NCBI GenBank assembly: GCA_045579105.1
Contig: JAZNLM010000024.1
Span: 1 to 14,302, forward strand
DNA length: 14,302 nt
From: Flemingiibacterium sp045579105
GTDB lineage: Bacteria; Bacillota; Clostridia; Oscillospirales; CAG-272
Direction: 5' to 3'
Position 1 is the first letter of the stretch. The number at the start of each line of letters is the position of its first letter. A program made the translations under genes and the position numbers. The notes beneath the pieces were generated by a model, which searched no databases, was not told where the DNA came from, and worked only from the letters and a program-made list of their open reading frames with translations. Below, piece by piece: positions 6,397 to 11,851 of the stretch.

Positions 6397-6876
6397 ATGA
6401 AATGTCCGATGTGCGGATGCAACGAAGATAAGGTGCTTGACACACGTCCTATAGACGACGAGCGTAGTATACGCCGCCGCAGAGAATGTCTTAACTGTCA
6501 GCACAGATTTACCTCATACGAAACGGTAGAGCGCGGCGCGCTTGTCGTTTGCAAGCGTGACAACACGCGTGAGGCGTTCAACCGCGACAAAGTAATGAAC
6601 GGAATAAGGAAAGCCTGCCAGAAGCGCCCCGTTACAGAGGAGCAAATGACGGCTATAGTTGATGGTATGGAAGCAGATTTCAAGAGCGGTCAGCGTGTCG
6701 AGGTATCGACGTGGGAAATCGGTGAGCGTGTTATGGCAAAGCTCCGCGAGCTTGATGAAGTTGCTTATATCCGTTTCTGCTCGGTATACCGTGAATTTGA
6801 CGAGGCTGACGAATTCTTAAACGAGCTTAACAATCTGAAAAAGCTCAAAGAACAACGCAGCGACGACAATAAATAA
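6397..6876 (+). CDS. nrdR: Transcriptional repressor NrdR
   Basis: NrdR is a nucleotide-sensing repressor of ribonucleotide reductase genes. The 159-aa protein starts MKCPMCG and carries a zinc ribbon with Cys3/Cys6 and Cys31/Cys34, a basic RSIRRRREC segment, and an ATP-cone domain from about residue 48 to 138. The length is typical. The frame is open upstream to 6247, but that ATG lies at the -10 box and before the predicted transcription start. The family start at MKCP is therefore chosen. Its ribosome site is weak (AAGG about 10 nt upstream, or AGG next to the ATG). No ribonucleotide reductase gene is in the window, and I could not recognise a NrdR box near the promoter. A palindromic terminator begins at its stop codon. 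Confidence 0.96.
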   Translation: MKCPMCGCNEDKVLDTRPIDDERSIRRRRECLNCQHRFTSYETVERGALVVCKRDNTREAFNRDKVMNGIRKACQKRPVTEEQMTAIVDGMEADFKSGQRVEVSTWEIGERVMAKLRELDEVAYIRFCSVYREFDEADEFLNELNNLKKLKEQRSDDNK

Positions 6877-6912
6877 CAAAACAGCTTCACGTTTAACGTG
6901 AAGCTGTTTTGT
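6876..6912. terminator. Perfect palindromic bidirectional terminator after nrdR
   Basis: Arms 6876-6893 and 6895-6912 are perfectly complementary over 18 bp, with A-rich and T-rich ends, so the palindrome can terminate in both directions. It starts at the last base of the nrdR stop codon. Its last 10 bases are the left copy of the direct repeat that flanks the inserted element, so the insertion lies exactly at the end of the right arm. Confidence 0.85.
6903..6912 (+). repeat. Left target-site duplication (GCTGTTTTGT)
   Basis: Ten bases directly outside the left terminal inverted repeat, identical to 8531-8540 directly outside the right one. This is the expected footprint of transposition. 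Confidence 0.85.
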
Positions 6913-6949
6913 CAATGTCATTTAGATAAGACGGTATAAGTTTAGATAA
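6913..6949 (+). repeat. Left terminal inverted repeat (37 bp)
   Basis: It matches the reverse complement of 8494-8530 at 35 of 37 positions, the differences being at repeat positions 17 and 24. It begins CAATGTCATTTAGATA. Internally, TTTAGATAA occurs twice (6921-6929 and 6941-6949), 20 bp apart, about two helical turns, which suits paired protein binding sites. Confidence 0.9.
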
Positions 6950-6954
6950 ACTAC

Positions 6955-6998
6955 AAAAAGATTCCTCGACTACGACTGCAATCGAGGAATCTTTCTTA
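6955..6998. terminator. Terminator of the element's XRE gene
   Basis: A perfect 13-bp stem (6957-6969 with 6982-6994) with a 12-nt loop. On the minus strand it is followed by a run of five T, fitting termination of the XRE gene that ends at 7041. On the plus strand the tail is T-rich but interrupted. It lies just inside the left terminal repeat. Confidence 0.75.
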
Positions 6999-7040
6999 AT
7001 TTTCTTGAAACACTCGTATCATCACGGTAAAAAAACTTTA

Positions 7041-8096
7041 TCAGAGCACTTCAAGTGCTTTGAAATCGTCACGTACACGGAGTACATCGAAGTCCTTGTA
7101 TGTGAGGTACTCCTTGAAATCTTCCGTTAGCGTAGATGTTCCGCTCCAAGTAATATCATTTGAGTTATGCGACAATTTGTTAAGTATGGCGCAAGTGTAC
7201 GGAAGCTCGGATAATTTTCCTCGTTCATACATTTCTTCAAATTTTACAGCGTGGTGATGAGACTTCTTCAAAATGCGAATAGCTTCATCATACTGTTTTT
7301 CTCTCGTCAAACATTCTGCCTGCCAAATATAATTGTGCATCAGCGTATCATGAAACCATAGATAGTTTTCATCATCAATAACAGTTTTTATAATTGCTTC
7401 TGCTGCTTTAATAGCTGCGAGGTCTCGATGTCCAAATTCTAATTCGAAAATTAGATTCTGCATTTTGTCAAATATCATATTTTGACGATGTTTTTCCCAT
7501 TCTTCACCCGACAAACACCATTTCAGTAACTCATCAGATTTTGGATGCTGTTTTGCATATTGAACCGCTTCTTCACGTCTTCCGATATTGGGAAGATCCA
7601 AAACGATGGCGTAAATCGCAGCTTCCTTTATGTCAACATCTTCACAATCCTCAATGATCATTTCGCAATACCGAACGGCATTTTCAAAATGGGTTCGTTG
7701 ATCAGAACTGCCACGCTCACAATTATGGATTGCATACTCGGATTCTGCATCGGCAAGCCATTTCAGATATTCAAAATTTCCGGGAAACTCTGCTACGGCA
7801 GCCTGCGAGACTTCATAGCGTTTTGCGGTATCGCCTGTAACCCATGTTTGTACCCAAGCTTCACGCAGCTCCTTCTGACGCGGATCTTCAGCGGTATCGG
7901 TAAGACCAAACAGTTCGTCTGTGGAAACCTCAAGCAGCCGCGCCAAGGGAACGATCATAGATAAATCCGGCGATGCCGCGCCTGTCTCCCATTTGGAAAC
8001 AGCTTGAAAGGACACATTCAGGTATTCTGCCAACTTTTCCTGCGTCATATCTTTCTTTTTCCGTAATTCTTTTATTTTCACCCCTATATGAGCCAT
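7041..8096 (-). CDS. XRE-family helix-turn-helix regulator with helical-repeat C-terminal domain
   Basis: A 351-aa protein. Residues 6-60 form a clear XRE/Cro-type DNA-binding domain, with TQEKLAEYLNVSFQAVSKWE and the following ASPDLSMIVPLARLLEVSTDEL. Residues 70-351 are predominantly alpha-helical with A/E/Y/L-rich helical pairs, such as the AEAIIKTV and YDEAIRILKK helices, suggesting tetratricopeptide-like repeats. This architecture recalls peptide-sensing RRNPP regulators but is also common in uncharacterised clostridial regulators. The target and ligand are unknown. The ATG has AAGGAG about eight bases upstream and a good promoter at 8142-8170. It is the only clear gene in the transposon-like element and is AT-rich compared with its neighbours, which indicates acquisition. 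It is not a transposase. Confidence 0.88.
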   Translation of the reverse strand: MAHIGVKIKELRKKKDMTQEKLAEYLNVSFQAVSKWETGAASPDLSMIVPLARLLEVSTDELFGLTDTAEDPRQKELREAWVQTWVTGDTAKRYEVSQAAVAEFPGNFEYLKWLADAESEYAIHNCERGSSDQRTHFENAVRYCEMIIEDCEDVDIKEAAIYAIVLDLPNIGRREEAVQYAKQHPKSDELLKWCLSGEEWEKHRQNMIFDKMQNLIFELEFGHRDLAAIKAAEAIIKTVIDDENYLWFHDTLMHNYIWQAECLTREKQYDEAIRILKKSHHHAVKFEEMYERGKLSELPYTCAILNKLSHNSNDITWSGTSTLTEDFKEYLTYKDFDVLRVRDDFKALEVL

Positions 8097-8493
8097 ATCT
8101 GTTCTCCTTAAAAAAGATAAGCGAGCTCTGCTTTCAATAATATTGTATCACAAAAAGTAAAATCGAACAATAACTTATTTTTTGATTACTATTCAACCCA
8201 CATTAGAATTTCCCGTTTTACAAGTTGCAGCAGGAAAAAGGCGGCTATTCATATGAAATCAATAGTGATTTCAATAGTGTAAATGATATGCATTATACAG
8301 ATATGTCCAGATAATTGGGAGTATTTTGATAGATATTTCACTTGAATCACGCATATATATCTGAAAAGCGTTATAGAAATATAAAAAATTATATATTAAT
8401 AATGTTTATATTTTATTGCTGAATGGGCGTATAAATTTTGATTTACATTTAGATACATAAAGATGCAATAAGGACGAATCCGAAGATTCGCTC
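8097..8493. other. AT-rich region of the element without a clear gene
   Basis: About 400 bp between the XRE start and the right terminal repeat. It holds the XRE promoter and an AATAACTTATT imperfect palindrome at 8169-8179 over its -35 box. It also holds an 8-bp direct repeat CAATAGTG at 8260-8267 and 8272-8279, a GAAATC/GATTTC hairpin at 8255-8272, a further TTTAGATA copy at 8448-8455 and a CGAATC/GATTCG hairpin at 8475-8490. A nine-codon plus-strand frame at 8253-8282 has a good ribosome site but is too short to call as a gene. Confidence 0.6.
8142..8170 (-). promoter_or_regulatory. Promoter of the XRE regulator gene
   Basis: On the minus strand, TTGTTC (8170-8165), a 17-bp spacer and TACAAT (8147-8142) give a good sigma-A promoter, with a predicted start near 8135 and a leader of about 40 nt. 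The palindrome overlapping the -35 box could be an operator for autoregulation, which is inference only. Confidence 0.7.
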
Positions 8494-8530
8494 TTATCTA
8501 AACTTACACCGTCGTATCTAAATGACATTG
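8494..8530 (-). repeat. Right terminal inverted repeat (37 bp)
   Basis: The reverse complement of the left end apart from two mismatches. Its outermost 13 bases supply the last codons and stop codon of the GNAT gene, which therefore reads into the element. Confidence 0.9.
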
Positions 8531-9129
8531 GCTGTTTTGTTGTGTTTTTTAAGTATTTTATCTGCCATTATACCAAGCTCGCTGATTTTCTTCGGACACT
8601 CGCGCCATTTGGCAGCATCGATTTCCTCAGGCTTGTCGCCGACGATAAGCTGGAGCGTTACGAGATCTATCCATTTGCCGAACTTGTAACCGACACCGTT
8701 TGCACGACCGATTTCTTTGAAGCCAAAGGTTTCATGAAGCGCAAAGCTTGCGGGATTCGGCGCTGCGACGAGCGCGTATAGGTTTTTGTATCCCTGTACC
8801 GTGAGAAGATCGATAAGCGCGCTGTAAAGTAGTTTGCCAAGCCCCACGCCGCGAAAATCCTGGGCGATGTACACAGACAGCTCCGCGGAAAAACGGAAGG
8901 AAAACCGCTCGCCGTATTTGTGCGCGTAGGCGTAGCCTGCGATGTCACCGTCAACCTCGCAGAGGATAAACGGGAAGTCCTCGCTAAAGCTTGTTATGCG
9001 GCGCTCAAACTCTGCCGTGCTCGGTACGTCATATTCAAATGTTACCGTGGTTTTTTCAACGTACGGGCGGTAAATTTCTACAAATTTCGCCGCATCCGAG
9101 GGTGCGGCGAAACGAAGTGCTATATTCAT
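8518..9129 (-). CDS. GNAT family N-acetyltransferase (phosphinothricin acetyltransferase-like)
   Basis: A 203-aa cytosolic acetyl-CoA-dependent N-acetyltransferase. The N-terminus (RFAAPSDAAKFVEIYRPYVE followed by TTVTFEYDVPS) and the NPASFALHETFGFKEIG stretch are typical of the Pat/YncA-like GNAT group, which acetylates amino-acid-like amines. The acetyl-CoA loop RGVGLGKLL is at about 93-101. About 35 residues follow the core, a lysine-rich tail. The real substrate is unknown. Its ATG overlaps the pyrE stop by one base (TAATG), so it is translationally coupled to pyrE. The last three residues and the stop lie inside the right end of the inserted element. Without the element the frame would end ...NKTASR with its stop inside the nrdR terminator palindrome. 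Confidence 0.9.
   Translation of the reverse strand: MNIALRFAAPSDAAKFVEIYRPYVEKTTVTFEYDVPSTAEFERRITSFSEDFPFILCEVDGDIAGYAYAHKYGERFSFRFSAELSVYIAQDFRGVGLGKLLYSALIDLLTVQGYKNLYALVAAPNPASFALHETFGFKEIGRANGVGYKFGKWIDLVTLQLIVGDKPEEIDAAKWRECPKKISELGIMADKILKKHNKTANVI
8531..8540 (+). repeat. Right target-site duplication (GCTGTTTTGT)
   Basis: Identical to 6903-6912. It lies within the GNAT coding sequence, where it encodes part of the lysine/threonine-rich C-terminus. Confidence 0.85.
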
Positions 9130-9800
9130 TATTTCTCGCAGTACATCTCGAGGTATGCTTCCATACGCTCGCGTACTTCGTCGTTCAGCGGAATTTCACC
9201 GTCGATTTCGCGGCCGTGCATATGGTCGATGATCTCGCGAACGGTTACGATAGGATGAACCTTGATACCGAATTCAGCGCCAATCTCCTTGATTGCGGTA
9301 GTGCCCGACTGTCCGCGCTCCATGCGGTCAACGGAGATTATCATATGTTCAACCTTTACGTTTGCAGCCGCCATAAGCTGAGGAAGCGTTTCGCGTACAG
9401 CAGTACCTGCGGTGATAACGTCCTCGATGATAACTACGCGGTCGCCGTCTGAAAGCTTTGCGCCAACCATATTGCCGCCCTCACCGTGGTCTTTTGCCTC
9501 CTTGCGGTTGAAGCAGTAGGGCTTGTCGATGCCGTACTCATTAAAGAGTGAGCAAGCGGTAACGGTTGCAAGCGGAATACCCTTGTATGCCGGACCAAAG
9601 AGCACGTCAAAGTCATCGCCGACATTGTTCTTGAGGCACTCTGCGTAGTATTTGCCGAGCTTTGCCATCTGTGCGCCGGTCTTATAGTTGCCGGTGTTTA
9701 CGAAGTAGGGTGACTTTCTGCCGCTCTTGGTGGTGAAGTCTCCGAAGCGGAGAACGCCGCTTCTTACCATAAATTCGATAAAGTCCGTTTTGTAGCTCAT
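9129..9800 (-). CDS. pyrE: Orotate phosphoribosyltransferase
   Basis: PyrE joins orotate to PRPP to make orotidine 5'-monophosphate in de novo pyrimidine synthesis. The 223-aa protein has the PRPP-binding motif RVVIIEDVITAGTA at about 121-134, the catalytic flexible loop FNRKEAKDHGEGG at about 97-109, and the N-terminal SGVLRFGDFTTKSGRKSPYF of the PyrE family. Length and motifs are normal. The ATG is preceded by GGAG nine bases upstream and by a good promoter at 9839-9867. It is separated from other pyr genes, none of which are in the window, and heads a two-gene unit with the overlapping GNAT gene. No PyrR-type attenuator is evident in the short leader. Confidence 0.97.
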   Translation of the reverse strand: MSYKTDFIEFMVRSGVLRFGDFTTKSGRKSPYFVNTGNYKTGAQMAKLGKYYAECLKNNVGDDFDVLFGPAYKGIPLATVTACSLFNEYGIDKPYCFNRKEAKDHGEGGNMVGAKLSDGDRVVIIEDVITAGTAVRETLPQLMAAANVKVEHMIISVDRMERGQSGTTAIKEIGAEFGIKVHPIVTVREIIDHMHGREIDGEIPLNDEVRERMEAYLEMYCEK

Positions 9801-9838
9801 TTTTGTATCTCCTGTGTTATAAAATTTCTGTTACCCCC

Positions 9839-9867
9839 ATTATACCACCATTCTTTCTCAAAGTAAA
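9839..9867 (-). promoter_or_regulatory. Sigma-A promoter of pyrE
   Basis: On the minus strand, TTTACT (9867-9862), a 17-bp spacer and TATAAT (9844-9839), about 38 bp upstream of the pyrE ATG. It is divergent from the ybaK-like promoter. Confidence 0.8.
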
Positions 9868-9887
9868 GAGAAATTTTGCCGAATTTA

Positions 9888-9916
9888 TGTACAAAGACGA
9901 CTTTTTGTGCTACAAT
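9888..9916 (+). promoter_or_regulatory. Promoter of the YbaK/EbsC-family gene
   Basis: TACAAT (9911-9916) is preceded by TGC, making an extended -10 box. The -35 box TGTACA (9888-9893), at 17 bp spacing, is weak. The resulting leader is short, about 25 nt. Confidence 0.6.
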
Positions 9917-9945
9917 ATAAGCAAATACTCCGAGAGGACACAAAA

Positions 9946-10431
9946 ATGGCTGAATTTAAAACTAACGTATATCGCATATTCGATAAAGAAAAGCTCCCAT
10001 ACACGCCGCATACCTACGAGCACGACGAGGGCGCGGTTGACGGGATGACACTCGCCGGACTGCTTGGCATTGATCCGTCCAAAATCTTTAAAACGCTCGT
10101 TACTAAAGGTGCGGACAGAAACTATTATGTGTTCGACGTACCTGTAAATCGCGAGCTTGATTTAAAAAAGGCGGCGAGGGCTGTCGGCGTAAAAAGCGTC
10201 GAAATGATACCCGTTGCCGACATAAACAAAGTCACGGGATACGTTCGCGGCGGCTGTTCGCCGATTGGAATGAAGAAAAAGTACCGCACGGTGTTTGATG
10301 CAACGGCGGAAAGCCTTGAAACGATGCTCGTCAGTGCCGGAAAGATAGGTTGGCAGATTGAAGCAAAGCCTGCGGATCTTGTAAGACTGTCAGGGGCGAC
10401 GTTTGCGGATATTTTGCTGGAGCTTGTTTAA
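9946..10431 (+). CDS. ybaK: YbaK/EbsC family aminoacyl-tRNA deacylase (Cys-tRNA(Pro) deacylase-like)
   Basis: Members hydrolyse misacylated tRNA in trans, notably Cys-tRNA(Pro), and so proofread translation. The 161-aa protein spans the whole single domain: TNVYRIFDKEKLPYTPHTYE at the N-terminus, GIDPSKIFKTLVTKG with the conserved lysine at about 45-55, a VNRELDLKKAARAVG helix, and GYVRGGCSPIGMKKKYRTVFD. These are characteristic of the YbaK group rather than of ProX or the ProRS insertion domain. The start at 9946 is supported by GAGAGGA about 8 nt upstream; the in-frame ATG at 9907 overlaps the -10 box. It is monocistronic, divergent from pyrE and upstream of the phenylalanyl-tRNA synthetase unit, which has its own promoter. 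Exact substrate specificity cannot be read from the sequence. Confidence 0.92.
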   Translation: MAEFKTNVYRIFDKEKLPYTPHTYEHDEGAVDGMTLAGLLGIDPSKIFKTLVTKGADRNYYVFDVPVNRELDLKKAARAVGVKSVEMIPVADINKVTGYVRGGCSPIGMKKKYRTVFDATAESLETMLVSAGKIGWQIEAKPADLVRLSGATFADILLELV

Positions 10432-10464
10432 ATCTGCGCGTGCGCAAAAACTTTTCAAAAACCC

Positions 10465-10493
10465 TTGCATTTTATAAAAATATGTGCTATACT
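10465..10493 (+). promoter_or_regulatory. Sigma-A promoter of pheST
   Basis: TTGCAT (10465-10470), a 17-bp spacer and TATACT (10488-10493). Transcription should start near 10500, producing a leader of about 310 nt before the pheS ATG. Confidence 0.8.
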
Positions 10494-10499
10494 GATGTA

Positions 10500-10780
10500 A
10501 ATGCGATGATGGAGTTTGCCCCTTGGTTTTGCGTACACAGAGAGGATCGCCCGTTTAACGTGGCTGAAAGCGGTCTTTCGCTGATAAGTGAGGCGTTTCG
10601 CTCACGAGCAGTGGTGCTGAAGGTTAACTTGTAGGCGCCAACGGTTTACGACCGTTAAAGCGTTGCCGAGTGTATTGCTTGGTTTCAAGCAATAAAATAA
10701 GGTGGTACCGCGGAAACGCATATTTATGAAAATATGCCGCTTCGTCCTTAAGATTTTTGGGACGGGCGGCTTTTTGTTTT
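10500..10780 (+). promoter_or_regulatory. T-box leader (tRNA-Phe-sensing) of pheST
   Basis: The conserved T-box sequence AAGGTGGTACCGCG lies at 10699-10712. Upstream are ACAGAGAG at 10535-10542, a distal Stem I helix (GATCGC at 10545-10550 with GCGGTC at 10570-10575) enclosing a GCTG that fits the GNUG box, and two perfect hairpins at 10640-10656 and 10673-10694. Downstream, CCTT pairs with AAGG in the antiterminator, or is used by the terminator. In this class uncharged cognate tRNA stabilises the antiterminator and allows transcription of the synthetase genes. Phenylalanine specificity is inferred from the downstream genes; the TTC specifier could not be placed with confidence (candidates 10577-10579 and 10597-10599). 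Confidence 0.92.
10736..10778 (+). terminator. Regulated terminator of the pheST T-box
   Basis: GCCGC-TT-CGTCC pairs with GGACG-G-GCGGC (10736-10770), followed by TTTTTGTTTT. Bases 10741-10749 are shared with the antiterminator, giving the expected on/off switch. Confidence 0.9.
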
Positions 10781-10813
10781 GCCCGAATATATAATTTGAA
10801 AGGATAGACCGAC

Positions 10814-11827
10814 ATGAAAGAAAAACTTGAACAGATCCGTGCGGCGGCTGTGGCGGAGCTTAACGCTCCCGAAGCTGACCTTGAAGCGCTTCGCATCCGC
10901 TTCCTCGGAAAGAAGGGCGAGCTTACCGCCGTTCTTCGCGGAATGGGCGCGCTTACACCCGAAGAACGTCCGATAATCGGACAGCTCGCAAATGAAGTAC
11001 GCGAGTACATCGAAAACGCAATCGCAGAAAAGGCAGAGGCACAGAAAGGCGCGGCTCTCGCAAAGAAGCTGCTTGACGAGCGCCTTGACGTGACTATGCC
11101 CGGTAAGGCTCCTGAAATCGGCAAGCGTCATCCGCTTGCAACGGTACAGAAGGATATGGAAGACATATTTATCGGTATGGGCTTCTCGATAGTTGAAGGC
11201 CCCGAGGTTGAATATGACTATTACAACTTCCAGGCACTCAATATTCCCGAAAATCACCCGGCGCGCGACACGCAGGACACGTTCTACATCACCGAGAATA
11301 TTCTGCTCCGTTCGCAGACCTCTCCCGTACAGGTCCGCACAATGGAGAAGCAGCGTCCGCCGATACGCATAATCTCTCCCGGTCGTGTTTACCGCTCGGA
11401 TGCGGTTGACGCTTCCCACTCGCCGCTGTTCCACCAGCTCGAGGGACTTGTTGTTGACAAGGGCATCACCATGGGCGACCTTAAGGGTACCCTTGAGACG
11501 TTCGCAAAGACGATGTTCGGCGAGCAGACACAGATCCGATTCAGACCTCACCACTTCCCGTTCACCGAGCCGTCGGCAGAGGTTGACGTTTCCTGCTTCG
11601 TTTGCGGCGGCAAGGGCTGTAAGCTTTGCAAGGGCGAGGGTTGGATAGAGATTCTCGGTGCAGGTATGGTTCATCCGAACGTACTTCGCGGCTGCAACAT
11701 TGATCCCGACGAATACAGCGGATTTGCATTCGGTATGGGCGTTGAGCGTATCACGATGATCAAATACGGCATCGATGATATGCGCTACCTCTACGAGAAT
11801 GACGTACGCTTCCTCGATCAGTTCTAA
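10814..11827 (+). CDS. pheS: Phenylalanine--tRNA ligase alpha subunit
   Basis: PheS is the catalytic subunit of the (alpha-beta)2 enzyme that charges tRNA-Phe. The 337-aa protein has an N-terminal coiled-coil region (about 1-90) and the HPL segment at 106-108. It also has class II motif 2 around GRVYRSDAVDASHSPLFHQLEG (190-211) and motif 3 in GFAFGMGVERITMIKYGI (303-320). The cysteine cluster CFVC..GCKLCKG (261-274) is a feature common in Firmicute PheS and may bind zinc. The length is normal. The start is supported by AAAGGA about nine bases upstream. It is controlled by the T-box leader and followed 24 bp later by pheT. Confidence 0.98.
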   Translation: MKEKLEQIRAAAVAELNAPEADLEALRIRFLGKKGELTAVLRGMGALTPEERPIIGQLANEVREYIENAIAEKAEAQKGAALAKKLLDERLDVTMPGKAPEIGKRHPLATVQKDMEDIFIGMGFSIVEGPEVEYDYYNFQALNIPENHPARDTQDTFYITENILLRSQTSPVQVRTMEKQRPPIRIISPGRVYRSDAVDASHSPLFHQLEGLVVDKGITMGDLKGTLETFAKTMFGEQTQIRFRPHHFPFTEPSAEVDVSCFVCGGKGCKLCKGEGWIEILGAGMVHPNVLRGCNIDPDEYSGFAFGMGVERITMIKYGIDDMRYLYENDVRFLDQF

Positions 11828-11851
11828 ACAGCGGGAAAGGAGTAAAGAACA

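Larger units (their letters stand above)
6913..8530. mobile_element. Non-autonomous transposon-like element carrying an XRE regulator gene
   Basis: The 1,618-bp element is bounded by 37-bp terminal inverted repeats and flanked by perfect 10-bp direct repeats. Between the ends are a subterminal terminator hairpin, one minus-strand gene (XRE-type regulator), about 400 bp of AT-rich DNA without a clear gene, and a second subterminal hairpin. No transposase, recombinase or fragment of one is recognisable, so it would need to be moved by a related element elsewhere. The AT-rich look of the gene and its flank differs from the neighbouring housekeeping genes. It interrupts the nrdR/GNAT convergent junction. 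I cannot assign it to a named IS or MITE family. Confidence 0.85.

Noticed and set aside
8260..8279. CRISPR-like or longer repeat array
   Set aside because: Only two 8-bp copies are present, with no regular spacers and no cas genes in the window.
6913..8530. Degenerate transposase inside the element
   Set aside because: Neither strand shows a DDE, HUH or recombinase-like reading frame; the only sizeable frame is the XRE regulator.
10435..10445. GC-rich palindrome after the YbaK-family gene as a terminator
   Set aside because: The stem is only 5 bp with a 2-nt loop and is followed by A's rather than T's.
10748..11674. Minus-strand open frame of 308 codons opposite pheS
   Set aside because: It overlaps the T-box terminator and most of pheS, which has unmistakable synthetase motifs; it is a shadow.
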